Positions 8,493 through 16,490 of a stretch of 64,000 nucleotides of DNA are shown in pieces; positions within the stretch are counted from its first letter, which is position 1, and each line of letters begins with the position of its first letter. The notes below the pieces were generated by a model that was given only the letters and a program-made list of their open reading frames with translations, did no database searches and was not told where the DNA came from. Source of the stretch: Luteimicrobium subarcticum (GTDB lineage Bacteria; Actinomycetota; Actinomycetes; Actinomycetales; Cellulomonadaceae); contig NZ_PGTZ01000008.1 of the NCBI RefSeq assembly GCF_002798015.1, positions 310,001-374,000 of the forward strand, given 5' to 3'. The translations under genes were made by a program, and so were the position numbers.

Positions 8493-10564
8493 AAGACCGT
8501 CAGCGTGACCGTGCTGCCCTTGGGTGCCTGCGACTTCCCGCCGGGCGACTGGAAACGGACCCGGTCGAAGAACCCGCCGGCGAACTTGGACACCTTGACC
8601 TTGAACCCGGCGTCCTGGAGCTTCTTGCGGGCGTCCTTGGTGCTCTCGCCCGTCACGTCCGGGACGTCCACCATCTCCGGACCCTTCGAGACCACGATCT
8701 CGACCGTGTCGCCCCGGTGGGCGGCCGTGCCGTCCGTCGGGCTCTGGGACATGACGGTCCCTGCGGGGATCGTGTCGTCGTTCTTCTCGGTCGCCGAGAC
8801 CTTGAGGCCGAAGTCCGCGAGGGTCTGGGTGGCGACGTCCTCGGTGCTGCCGGTGACCTGCGGCACGTCGACGGGCGCGGGTCCCTGCGAGACGACGACC
8901 TTGGCGTGCGTCGTGTGCGGGACCGTGCTGCCCTCCTTCGGGGTCACCGAGACGACCGTCCCCTTCGGGACCGTGTCGGAGTAGGCGCTCGTCGGTGTCG
9001 GGACGTCGAAGCCGGCGCGCTCGAGCGCCGAGACCGCCTTGTCCTCGCCGGAGCCGACCACGCCGTCCGGGACGGTGATCTTCTCGATCCCCCGCGAGAC
9101 GGTCAGGTCGACCGGCCCGTCCTTGTGCGCCTTCTCACCCTCGCCGGGGTCCACGGACACGACGTCGCCGCGCGGCACGTCGTCGTCGAAGGCCGTGGTC
9201 ACGGCGCTCTCGAGGCCGACCGCCGTGAGCGCCGCCTCGGCGTCCGCCTGGCTCACGCCGACGATGTTGGTGGGCACGGCCGTGTACGCGCCGGGGCCGT
9301 AGCCCTGCCACCAGGTCCAGCCGCCGACGGCGAGCGCGAGGACGAGCACGACCAGCAGCGTCCACCGGACGGGGTGCCTGCGTCGCCGGGGAGGGGTGGG
9401 TGCGGGCGGCACGCCGAGGTCACGGTGGACGTCGTAGGCACGGGTCGTGGCCGGCACGGTGCTGAACGCGGCGGTCGGGATCGCGTCGAGGGGAGCGCCG
9501 TCCGCCCCGGGGGGCGTGTCGAGGGCGGCGTCCGTGGCGCGTGCGGCACCGGCGACGACGCCCGCGGCGAACACTGTCGTCGCCGCGTCGTCGGTCTCGG
9601 CCGGGGGGACCTCCGGGGTGGTGCCTGTGGCGCCCGCCACCGCACCGTCCGCCGCCCCGGCGCCCGTCTCGACGGCCGGCGGGTCGACGCGGCGCTCGAG
9701 GTCCGCGGGGGACAGCGCGGCCCGCGTCTGGCGGACCAGGTGCAGCGCGGCGGTCGCGTCGCGCGGACGGTCGTCGGGGTCGCGCGCCAGGAGCGCGCAC
9801 ACGAGCTCGTCGACCTCGACCGGCATCCACCACACGGAGCGCGACGGCGGCTCCGCGTCGGCGTTCACGTGCTGGTACGCGACCTGGATGGGGGTGGAGC
9901 CGCGGTGCGGGTGGCGACCCAGGAGCATCTCGTACGCGAGCACGCCGACCGCGTAGACGTCCGCCCGGGTGTCGCCCTGGCCGGACGTGATGACCTCGGG
10001 GCTGAGGTACGCGACCGTGCCGAGCACGGTCCCGGTCGCCGTGGCCGTGACCTCCGTGACGGCACGGGCGAGCCCGAAGTCCGTGAGCTTGACGCGGCCC
10101 TCCTCGGTGAGGAGGACGTTCTCGGGCTTGACGTCCCGGTGGACGAGGCCGACGCGGTGCGCGGCGGCCAGCGCCTCCAGGACCTCCTCCAGCAGCGCCA
10201 GGGTGTCGCCGAGCGTGAGGGTCTGCTCGGTGCGCAGCCGGCGGCGCAGGTTGGTGCCGGGGACGAACTCCATCGTGAGGTAGGAGACCTCGCCGTCGAA
10301 GCCCTGGTCGTGCACCGCCACGAGCCCGGGGTGGGTCAGGCGGGCCGCGGCGCGCGCCTCGCGGCGGAAGCGCGAGACGAACTCCGCGCCCTCGACGCCC
10401 TCGGCGAGGTGCGCGTGCATCACCTTGAGCGCGACGTTGCGGTCCAGCCGACGGTCGACGGCCAGGTACACCGTCGCCATGCCGCCCCGGGCGATCCGGG
10501 ACACGACCTCGTAGCGTCCGTCGACGAGGGTGCCGACGAGCGGGTCGGAGATCGTGGTGGCCAC
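8489..10564 (-). CDS. pknL: PASTA-domain Ser/Thr protein kinase (PknL/PknB type)
   Basis: Membrane receptor kinase. 691 aa: cytoplasmic kinase domain (about residues 10-280), Ala/Thr-rich linker, one TM helix ('WTLLVVLVLALAVGGWTWW', about residue 390), then four extracellular PASTA repeats. Seen: Gly loop 'ARGGMATVY', Lys in 'VALKVM', 'HRDVKPENVLL' (RD-type catalytic loop), 'TDFGLARA' and 'TVLGTVAYLSPE'. PASTA repeats bind peptidoglycan fragments in characterised homologues. The frame is open to 10666, but the GTG at 10564 follows TACACT by 6 nt and begins just before 'LVDGRYEV'. The divergent neighbour is the Rv2175c-type regulator phosphorylated by PknL in M. tuberculosis. The symbol rests on synteny; mycobacterial PknL itself is shorter. 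Confidence 0.88.
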   Translation of the reverse strand: MATTISDPLVGTLVDGRYEVVSRIARGGMATVYLAVDRRLDRNVALKVMHAHLAEGVEGAEFVSRFRREARAAARLTHPGLVAVHDQGFDGEVSYLTMEFVPGTNLRRRLRTEQTLTLGDTLALLEEVLEALAAAHRVGLVHRDVKPENVLLTEEGRVKLTDFGLARAVTEVTATATGTVLGTVAYLSPEVITSGQGDTRADVYAVGVLAYEMLLGRHPHRGSTPIQVAYQHVNADAEPPSRSVWWMPVEVDELVCALLARDPDDRPRDATAALHLVRQTRAALSPADLERRVDPPAVETGAGAADGAVAGATGTTPEVPPAETDDAATTVFAAGVVAGAARATDAALDTPPGADGAPLDAIPTAAFSTVPATTRAYDVHRDLGVPPAPTPPRRRRHPVRWTLLVVLVLALAVGGWTWWQGYGPGAYTAVPTNIVGVSQADAEAALTAVGLESAVTTAFDDDVPRGDVVSVDPGEGEKAHKDGPVDLTVSRGIEKITVPDGVVGSGEDKAVSALERAGFDVPTPTSAYSDTVPKGTVVSVTPKEGSTVPHTTHAKVVVSQGPAPVDVPQVTGSTEDVATQTLADFGLKVSATEKNDDTIPAGTVMSQSPTDGTAAHRGDTVEIVVSKGPEMVDVPDVTGESTKDARKKLQDAGFKVKVSKFAGGFFDRVRFQSPGGKSQAPKGSTVTLTVF

Positions 10565-10570
10565 GGTGGA

Positions 10571-10576
10571 AGTGTA
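10571..10576 (-). promoter_or_regulatory. Leaderless promoter -10 of the kinase gene (TACACT)
   Basis: TACACT, 6 nt before the GTG at 10564. It decides the start, since no Shine-Dalgarno is present there. Confidence 0.6.
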
Positions 10577-10620
10577 CGGACCGCGAGCCGTCGCGCGTGT
10601 CATGGCGCGGCCGTGCGCCG

Positions 10621-10626
10621 TAGGCT
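10621..10626 (+). promoter_or_regulatory. Leaderless promoter -10 of the Rv2175c-like gene (TAGGCT)
   Basis: TAGGCT, 6 nt before the GTG at 10633. It is divergent from the kinase promoter, with only about 45 nt between the two -10 boxes. Confidence 0.62.
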
Positions 10627-10632
10627 CGTGCC

Positions 10633-11031
10633 GTGAGCGACACCACCCCACCCGACGCAAGCGCAACGACCGGCCCGACCCTCGACGGGCTCGTCACCGA
10701 CTGGCTGACCCTGCCCGAGGTGGCCGAGCGCCTCGACCTCGACGTGATGCGGGTGCGACAGCTCGTGCGCGAGCGCCGCGTGCTCGCGGTGCCGCACGGC
10801 GATCGGGGCGTCCGTCAGATCCCCGAGCTGCTGCTCCTCGAGGGGTCGCCGTGGGAGGTGATCCCGGCGCTGCACGGGACGGTCGTCCTGCTCGACGACG
10901 CCGGGCTCCCGGACGACGAGATCCTCGAATGGTTGTTCACGGTCGAGCCGGCGCTGGGCGTGCGCCCCGTGGACGCGCTGCGCGGGGGCCAGCGGGCCGC
11001 AGTCCGGCGGATTGCGCAGAGCCTGGCCTGA
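10633..11031 (+). CDS. Rv2175c-family winged-helix DNA-binding protein
   Basis: 132 aa. Seen: a Thr-rich flexible N-terminus (Thr4, Thr5, Thr12, Thr13), then a helix-turn-helix ('WLTLPEVAERLDLDVMRVRQ', residues 25-44), a wing around 'VLAVPHGDRGVRQIPE', and a C-terminal helical domain with 'LLLEGSPWEVIPALHGT'. In M. tuberculosis Rv2175c is a DNA-binding protein phosphorylated in its N-terminal tail by PknL, which reduces DNA binding. Here it is divergent from a PknL-like kinase and convergent with idsA, the same neighbourhood. Its target genes are unknown; the short divergent promoter region is a plausible one. GTG start, probably leaderless. Confidence 0.85.
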   Translation: MSDTTPPDASATTGPTLDGLVTDWLTLPEVAERLDLDVMRVRQLVRERRVLAVPHGDRGVRQIPELLLLEGSPWEVIPALHGTVVLLDDAGLPDDEILEWLFTVEPALGVRPVDALRGGQRAAVRRIAQSLA

Positions 11032-11058
11032 CGGCGAGCCGTCTTCCTGCGGGAGACG

Positions 11059-12165
11059 TCAGGCGTCGCGCTCCACGAGCAGGCGCGCGAGCTCGAGCAC
11101 GACGCCGCGCCCGGGCTCCACGAGGGGGAGCGCCGCGAGGCCCGCGGTGGCCGCGTCGCCGAGCTCCGTGATCAGCGCCTCGACCGACGCGACCGCCCCG
11201 GTGCGCACGAGGGCGCCGCGGACCGTGTCCACGTCGTCGTCCGTGAGGTCGCGCCGCCCGAGGGCGCCGCGGACCGTCGCGCCGTCGGCGGGGGAGCCGG
11301 CCGCGAGCGCCCGCGCGACGAGCACGGTCCGCTTGCCCTCGCGCAGGTCGTCTCCCGACGGCTTGCCGGTGCGGCTCGCGTCGCCGAAGACGCCGAGCAG
11401 GTCGTCACGGAGCTGGAACGCCTCACCGAGACCGAGGCTCACCGCGCCCAGCGCCTCGACCTGGTCCGCCGGGGCGCCCGCGAGCGCGGCGCCGAGCTGG
11501 AGCGGGTGGACGACCGAGTAGCAGGCCGACTTGGCACGCAGGACGCCGCGGGCCCGGTCCTCGTCGAGCGCCGGGTCGTCGCCCCACGCCACGGCCTGCG
11601 CGTGCACGTCGAGGAACTGTCCCGTCGTGACGACGCGCTGCATCTCGTCGAACAGGTCTCGGGCCGCGCGACGGGCGTCCACCGGGAGCGTGTCGCACGC
11701 GTCGGCGAAGACCGCGCCGGCGAGGACGAGCGCGAGGTCGCCGAGCAGGATCGCGGCAGACGTCCCGTAACGGTCCGCGTCGCCGGACCAGCCGGCGGAC
11801 CGGTGTGCGGCGGCGTGCACCACGTGCGCGCTGGGCAGGCCGCGACGGGTGTCGGAGTCGTCCATGACGTCGTCGTGGAACAGCGCGGCCGCCTGGAAGA
11901 GCTCCAGGGCGGCACCCACCTGCAGGGCACGGGCGCGACCGGCACCCTCGGGCTCGCCGCCGTGCGCGCGCCACGACCAGTAGCACAGGGCTGCGCGCAT
12001 GCGCTTGCCGCCCGACAGCATGGCGGCGAGGGAGTCCGCGAGGACGATCGCGTCGGTGCCCAGGTCGGCCAGCCGGCCGCGCTCCGTCTCGACGACCTGC
12101 GCGAGGATCCGGTCGACGCCCGCTCGGACGGCGTCACGGTCGACGAGGGCGGGGGATCCGGGCAT
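11059..12165 (-). CDS. idsA: Polyprenyl (geranylgeranyl) diphosphate synthase
   Basis: Extends isoprenyl diphosphates by condensation with IPP, feeding carotenoid, quinone or other terpenoid synthesis. 368 aa. Seen: 'GGKRMRAAL' near the N-terminus, first Asp-rich motif 'FHDDVMDDSDTRRG', 'KSACYSVVHPL', and second Asp-rich motif 'FQLRDDLLGVFGD'. These are the Mg-diphosphate binding motifs of trans-isoprenyl synthases. A GTG at 12174 is in frame, but TAGAGT at 12173-12178 overlaps it and lies 7 nt before the ATG at 12165, so I choose the ATG. Chain length cannot be assigned with certainty. It sits near the pknL/Rv2175c pair as idsA2 does in mycobacteria. Confidence 0.88.
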   Translation of the reverse strand: MPGSPALVDRDAVRAGVDRILAQVVETERGRLADLGTDAIVLADSLAAMLSGGKRMRAALCYWSWRAHGGEPEGAGRARALQVGAALELFQAAALFHDDVMDDSDTRRGLPSAHVVHAAAHRSAGWSGDADRYGTSAAILLGDLALVLAGAVFADACDTLPVDARRAARDLFDEMQRVVTTGQFLDVHAQAVAWGDDPALDEDRARGVLRAKSACYSVVHPLQLGAALAGAPADQVEALGAVSLGLGEAFQLRDDLLGVFGDASRTGKPSGDDLREGKRTVLVARALAAGSPADGATVRGALGRRDLTDDDVDTVRGALVRTGAVASVEALITELGDAATAGLAALPLVEPGRGVVLELARLLVERDA

Positions 12166-12172
12166 GGGCGTC

Positions 12173-12178
12173 ACTCTA
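12173..12178 (-). promoter_or_regulatory. Leaderless promoter -10 of idsA (TAGAGT)
   Basis: TAGAGT on the minus strand, 7 nt before the ATG at 12165. Confidence 0.6.
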
Positions 12179-12213
12179 CCGAGCGGTGGTCGGGGCCCCT
12201 GCCAGGTGGTTCC

Positions 12214-12876
12214 TCACCCGTCCGTGGAGGTCGTGGACGGGCTCGCGGAACGTGTCGCCGACGCCTTCTTCGTCGTCGCGTCCCGGGGCGCCGGGACCTG
12301 TCCGCTGATCGTCACGAGGCGGTCCGACGTCTCGTCCACCACCGCCACCACGAGGAAGTCCGCGAGCTGCACGTCGCCGACCTCGCCCGTCGCCGTCGTC
12401 GACGTCGTGCGCCGGAACGTCGCGCCCGCGTCCGCGCCGCCCACCCGGTCCGACACGCGCGTGAAGCCGTGCGCCTCGAGCGTGCGGGTGCACGCCGCGA
12501 GGGCCGACCTCGTCGACGCCGACGTCCGCAGGCTCAGCGACACCTGGAGGTAGGCGCCGTTCTCGACCGGTTCGGCGGAGCTCGACAGCACCTGCGCACC
12601 GGCGAGCTCGGGGACGAGCTCGGCCGGGTACGCGGTGGTCAGCGCTCCCGCCGTGGACCCGGCGGCGTACGAGGGCAGCGCCGACCCGGAGGCGGCGGCG
12701 CTCGGTGCGGTCGGGCCGGGGTCCGACAACGACCCGACCTTCCACGCGAGCCCGCTGACCACGAGCCCGAGTCCCACGACGAGCATCGCCCGGACGACGC
12801 GCCGTCCGCGTCGTCCACGGCGCTCGTGGACCCGCCGGGACCGGCGGGTCGGCGGGGCGCTGCTCGGGGTGGTCAT
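12214..12876 (-). CDS. Hypothetical single-TM secreted/anchored protein
   Basis: 220 aa. An Arg-rich cytoplasmic N-terminus (residues 10-28) is followed by one hydrophobic segment ('AMLVVGLGLVVSGLAWKVG', about 30-49) and an extracytoplasmic domain of about 150 residues with alternating beta-like sequence, ending in a Thr/Ser/Ala-rich tail. No lipobox and no known catalytic motif are seen. The start is fixed by TACGGT 6 nt upstream. It lies directly upstream of idsA on the same strand, 49 nt away, but idsA has its own promoter. Function unknown. Confidence 0.7.
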   Translation of the reverse strand: MTTPSSAPPTRRSRRVHERRGRRGRRVVRAMLVVGLGLVVSGLAWKVGSLSDPGPTAPSAAASGSALPSYAAGSTAGALTTAYPAELVPELAGAQVLSSSAEPVENGAYLQVSLSLRTSASTRSALAACTRTLEAHGFTRVSDRVGGADAGATFRRTTSTTATGEVGDVQLADFLVVAVVDETSDRLVTISGQVPAPRDATTKKASATRSASPSTTSTDG

Positions 12877-12882
12877 CGGGTC

Positions 12883-12888
12883 ACCGTA
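12883..12888 (-). promoter_or_regulatory. Leaderless promoter -10 (TACGGT)
   Basis: TACGGT on the minus strand, 6 nt before the ATG at 12876. Confidence 0.58.
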
Positions 12889-13031
12889 ACGGGTCGGCGG
12901 GTCGACGCCCCCATCCGTCGTCCGGTCGCCGACCGTGGCAGCGGGCGTGAAGCCCGACGCCGCCGCGCCGGGCCGTCCACAGGTGGTAGCCGCCGCCGCA
13001 GGGGGACGTCCCTGGGTGCTGCGATCGCTGC

Positions 13032-14153
13032 ATGGAACCCCACGACGACACGCTGACCGTCTCCGTCCGCGACCCGCGCGACCTGCTCGCGTACGTCCCC
13101 TACCGGCTCGGCTTCCGGCCGCGCGACAGCGCCGTGGTCGTCTCGTTGCGCCCGCCCCGGTCGCGGGTGGGCCTCGTGGTGCGGGTCGACCTCGCCGACC
13201 TGCTCGACGTGCGCCGCGGCCGGCCGCTCGCCCGGACCGTCGCGCACCACCTCGCGCGGGACGGCGCCGAACGGATCGTCGTGGTCGCCTACGCCGACCG
13301 GGTCGACGACCGGGTGCGGGAGGCCCTCGACGTGCTCGACGACGAGCTGGCCGTCACCGCACCGGTGACGGCCCGGTGGGCGGTCACGGCGACCGGCTGG
13401 TCGAACCCGGACTGTGACGACCCGACGTGCTGCCCGCCCGGCGGTCACCCGCTCGCCGAGCTCGACGCGAGCCCCGTCGCGGCCGAGCTCGTCCTCGCCG
13501 GCGTCTCGGTCGCCGCGTCGCGCGACCACGCGTACGCGCTGCCCGTCGCGGACGAGCCCGCCCGCCGGTCCGCCCGCCGGGCGGCCGGCCGCTGGAGCAC
13601 GACGCACGGACGGCCCCCGCTCACGGCCGACGCCCGGTCGGCCGGGCTCGCGGCATGGCGCGCCGCGCTCGACCTCGTCGTCACGGGTGCGGACGTCCCC
13701 GCGCCGGCGGCGGGTCGCGTGCTCGCCGCACTGGAGGACTCGACGGTGCGCGACGCTGCGCTGCTCTGCCTGGTGCCCGACGCGGGCGACCACCCCGAAC
13801 GGCTCGCGGCCGCCGACGGACCGGGGCTCGTCGGCTGCGAGCCCGCCACCGTCGACGCCCTCGCCCGCATCATCGGTCCCCGCGGCGAGGCGCCGGAGGC
13901 CGACCTCGTCGAGCCCGTGCGCAGGCTCCTCACGACGCTCGCCGCCCACGCCGCCGGGACGCGCCGGGCCCCCGTCCTGACGCTCCTCGGCTTCCTGGCC
14001 TGGTGGACGGGCGACGGGGGGCTGGCGCGCGCCCGCGTCGACGCGGCGCTCGCGGTCGACGGCGGTCACCGGCTCGCCGTGCTCCTCTCGCAGATGCTGG
14101 ACGCCGGCATGCCGCCGGGGTGGGTCCGCGCGGAGCACGCGCTGCTCCGGTAG
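13032..14153 (+). CDS. DUF4192 domain-containing protein
   Basis: 373 aa. The N-terminus 'DPRDLLAYVPYRLGFRP' is the hallmark of DUF4192, an actinobacterial family of unknown function. The family's beta-rich N-terminal part (residues 8-130) is present, with 'CDDPTCCPPGGHPL' (about residues 133-146), a small Cys cluster that could bind metal or form a disulphide. The C-terminal half is helical and Ala/Leu-rich and contains 'LLTLLGFLAWWTGDG', also typical. No signal peptide or TM, so cytosolic. It is followed 32 nt later by a universal stress protein gene with its own strong RBS. A near-match -10 (TGCGAT, 6 nt from the ATG) suggests leaderless expression. Confidence 0.85.
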   Translation: MEPHDDTLTVSVRDPRDLLAYVPYRLGFRPRDSAVVVSLRPPRSRVGLVVRVDLADLLDVRRGRPLARTVAHHLARDGAERIVVVAYADRVDDRVREALDVLDDELAVTAPVTARWAVTATGWSNPDCDDPTCCPPGGHPLAELDASPVAAELVLAGVSVAASRDHAYALPVADEPARRSARRAAGRWSTTHGRPPLTADARSAGLAAWRAALDLVVTGADVPAPAAGRVLAALEDSTVRDAALLCLVPDAGDHPERLAAADGPGLVGCEPATVDALARIIGPRGEAPEADLVEPVRRLLTTLAAHAAGTRRAPVLTLLGFLAWWTGDGGLARARVDAALAVDGGHRLAVLLSQMLDAGMPPGWVRAEHALLR

Positions 14154-14185
14154 CGTCGGACCGCGGGCGGACGCGAAGGAGGAGC

Positions 14186-14566
14186 ATGACGATCGTCGTG
14201 GGGCTGTTCGAGACGGCTGAGGGGCAGGCCGCGGTGGCGGCCGCGACCGCGGAGGCGGCGCGCCGCGGTTCCGCTCTGGTGCTGGTGTGCCCGTCCGCGC
14301 AGGACGAGGCGGCGCTCGCGGCGGTACGGTCCGCGGCCGAGCGGGACGCGGTGGCCCTGGACGTGGTACCCGCGGACGTCGGCGACGACCTGGCGTCGAC
14401 GATCGTCGACGTCGCGGCGAGCCGCGGCGCGGAACGGGTCGTGATCGGCCTGCGCCGCCGCAGCCCCGTCGGCAAGCTGATCCTCGGCGCGGGCGCGCAA
14501 CGCGTCCTGCTCGACTCGCCGTGCCCCGTGCTGGCGGTCAAGCCGGACGGGTCCGTCGTCCGCTGA
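14186..14566 (+). CDS. Universal stress protein (UspA family), single domain
   Basis: 126 aa Rossmann-like Usp domain. Seen: N-terminal beta strand 'MTIVVGLFETAEG', 'DLASTIVDVAASRGAERVVI' in the middle, and the ATP-binding 'GLRRRSPVGKLILGAG' followed by 'RVLLDSPCPVLAVKP'. The Gly-2x-Gly-9x-Gly(Ser) loop fits ATP-binding Usp proteins, although spacing is slightly variant. These proteins are induced in stress and bind ATP; their biochemical role is often unclear. The ATG follows AAGGAGGAG (14176-14184), the strongest Shine-Dalgarno in this part of the window. It is probably cotranscribed with DUF4192. Confidence 0.85.
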   Translation: MTIVVGLFETAEGQAAVAAATAEAARRGSALVLVCPSAQDEAALAAVRSAAERDAVALDVVPADVGDDLASTIVDVAASRGAERVVIGLRRRSPVGKLILGAGAQRVLLDSPCPVLAVKPDGSVVR

Positions 14567-14689
14567 GCCCGTCCGGCCCCGGCAGGAATAAGCCCGCGAC
14601 CGGCGGGGTTGTGAACTGACGTCCCCGACACGCCTGTCGGGATGCCGCCGACGGCGCGCCGACGCGGCCGTCCGGGGCGTCCTGGTCGG

Positions 14690-14695
14690 TACAAT
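14690..14695 (+). promoter_or_regulatory. -10 box of the primary sigma factor gene (TACAAT)
   Basis: TACAAT, 67 nt before the GTG at 14762; one of the best -10 matches in the window. No TTGACA-like -35 lies at the right distance. The rest of the 195-nt gap (14567-14761) holds only a weak 7-8-bp inverted repeat at about 14622-14642. Confidence 0.5.
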
Positions 14696-14761
14696 AGGGG
14701 GGAGCCGTCGGCACCCCCGACCCATGACCTCGCAAACCGCCCCCCTGTCGAAAGGTCGTTC

Positions 14762-16390
14762 GTGGCGCCCGTGACTTCTGACAACACCCTCCCGCGCGAG
14801 TTCGAGAACCCTGCCCTGCGCGACCTGCTGCAGCGTGGAACGTCGCTCGGCAAGGTCGACGCCCAGAGCGTCCGGGTGGCGTGCGACGAGGCCGGGATCT
14901 CCGACCCGAAGCGGCTGCGTGCCGTGATGCGCGCCCTGGCCGGTGCGGGCGTGGAGGTCGAGCTGGGCGCGGCGAAGGTCGCGGCTGCGACGAGCAGCAC
15001 GTCCGGTGCGACGACGCGTGCCCGCGCCCCGCGCAAGACGGCGGCTGCGCCCAAGACCACCGCCACGGCCTCGGCTGCCGCCGACGCCGAGCCCGCTGAC
15101 GACGAGGCCGCACCCGCGAAGCCCGCCCGGACGCGCGCTGCCTCGACCGCGAAGGCCGCGGGCACCAGGGCCGCTGCGACCAAGGCGGCTGCGACCAAGA
15201 CCACCGCCGCGAAGACGACGGCGGCGGCGAAGGCGAAGGCTGCCAAGGCGGCGAAGGACGCCGACGCGGACGACGAGAACATCGACGTGAGCGACCTCGA
15301 GGTCGACGAGTCGACCGAGTCGACCGACGCGGAGGGCGCCGAGAAGCCCGCTGCGGCCACGTCCGACTCGGACGACGAGTCGGGTGACAGCGGCTTCGTC
15401 TACTCCGACGCGGACGACGACGACGCCCCGGCCCAGCAGGTCGTGACCGCCGGTGCGACGGCCGACCCGGTCAAGGACTACCTCAAGCAGATCGGCAAGG
15501 TCGCGCTCCTCAACGCGGAGCAGGAGGTCGAGCTCGCGAAGCGCATCGAGGCCGGCCTGTTCGCCGAGGAGAAGCTCGCCAAGGAGTACCCGAGCTACGA
15601 CCGCACCAAGGCGGACGCCACGACGCGCACCCTGGTGCGCGAGCTGCAGTGGATCTCCGCCGACGGCAAGCGTGCGAAGAACCACCTCCTCGAGGCGAAC
15701 CTGCGTCTCGTCGTCTCGCTCGCCAAGCGCTACACGGGCCGCGGCATGCTGTTCCTGGACCTCATCCAGGAGGGCAACCTCGGTCTGATCCGCGCCGTCG
15801 AGAAGTTCGACTACACCAAGGGCTACAAGTTCTCGACGTACGCGACGTGGTGGATCCGCCAGGCGATCACCCGCGCGATGGCCGACCAGGCGCGCACCAT
15901 CCGCATCCCGGTGCACATGGTCGAGGTCATCAACAAGCTCGCCCGCGTGCAGCGCCAGATGCTCCAGGACCTGGGCCGCGAGCCCACCCCGGAGGAGCTG
16001 GCCAAGGAGCTCGACATGACGCCCGAGAAGGTCGTCGAGGTCCAGAAGTACGGCCGTGAGCCCATCTCGCTGCACACCCCGCTCGGCGAGGACGGCGACA
16101 GCGAGTTCGGTGACCTCATCGAGGACTCCGAGGCGGTCGTGCCGGCGGACGCGGTGAGCTTCACGCTCCTGCAGGAGCAGCTCCACGGCGTGCTCGACAC
16201 GCTCTCCGAGCGCGAGGCAGGCGTCGTGTCGATGCGGTTCGGCCTGCAGGACGGCCAGCCGAAGACGCTCGACGAGATCGGCAAGGTCTACGGCGTGACG
16301 CGTGAGCGCATCCGTCAGATCGAGTCGAAGACGATGTCGAAGCTGCGTCACCCGAGCCGCTCGCAGGTCCTGCGCGACTACCTGGACTGA
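14762..16390 (+). CDS. sigA: Primary RNA polymerase sigma factor (SigA/HrdB)
   Basis: Directs RNA polymerase to housekeeping promoters. 542 aa. The N-terminus (1-235) holds a short region 1.1-like segment, then a Lys/Ala/Thr-rich stretch (about 75-165) and an acidic stretch (about 165-230), as in actinobacterial HrdB proteins. Regions 1.2 ('[20 protein letters not shown]'), 2 ('[17 protein letters not shown]', '[15 protein letters not shown]', '[13 protein letters not shown]'), 3 ('[20 protein letters not shown]') and 4 ('[20 protein letters not shown]') are complete. GTG start with GAAAGG 6 nt upstream; a second GTG at 14771 is possible. A very strong terminator follows. Confidence 0.96.
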   Translation: MAPVTSDNTLPREFENPALRDLLQRGTSLGKVDAQSVRVACDEAGISDPKRLRAVMRALAGAGVEVELGAAKVAAATSSTSGATTRARAPRKTAAAPKTTATASAAADAEPADDEAAPAKPARTRAASTAKAAGTRAAATKAAATKTTAAKTTAAAKAKAAKAAKDADADDENIDVSDLEVDESTESTDAEGAEKPAAATSDSDDESGDSGFVYSDADDDDAPAQQVVTAGATADPVKDYLKQIGKVALLNAEQEVELAKRIEAGLFAEEKLAKEYPSYDRTKADATTRTLVRELQWISADGKRAKNHLLEANLRLVVSLAKRYTGRGMLFLDLIQEGNLGLIRAVEKFDYTKGYKFSTYATWWIRQAITRAMADQARTIRIPVHMVEVINKLARVQRQMLQDLGREPTPEELAKELDMTPEKVVEVQKYGREPISLHTPLGEDGDSEFGDLIEDSEAVVPADAVSFTLLQEQLHGVLDTLSEREAGVVSMRFGLQDGQPKTLDEIGKVYGVTRERIRQIESKTMSKLRHPSRSQVLRDYLD

Positions 16391-16410
16391 GCCGCCCGCA
16401 CCAGCAGACC

Positions 16411-16449
16411 CAGGGGCCCGGACGCCGTACGACGGCGTCCGGGCCCCTG
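16411..16449 (+). terminator. Perfect 18-bp hairpin terminator after sigA
   Basis: 16411-16428 pairs perfectly with 16432-16449 around the 3-nt loop ACG. The stem is nearly all G/C. It lies 20 nt after the sigA stop and has a short T-containing tail (tctcg). Confidence 0.85.
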
Positions 16450-16478
16450 TCTCGTGCCCGGGGCGGGGTCGTGCAGGC

Positions 16479-16484
16479 TAGGCT
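16479..16484 (+). promoter_or_regulatory. Leaderless promoter -10 (TAGGCT)
   Basis: TAGGCT followed by 6 nt and the GTG at 16491. It is the same arrangement as at 10621. Confidence 0.6.
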
Positions 16485-16490
16485 GCCGCG

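Noticed and set aside
11027-11063. Inverted repeat cctgacg ... cgtcagg between convergent genes, considered as a terminator.
   Set aside because: The stem is only 7 bp with a 23-nt loop, and a competing 5-bp hairpin lies inside it. It mostly reflects the two facing TGA codons.
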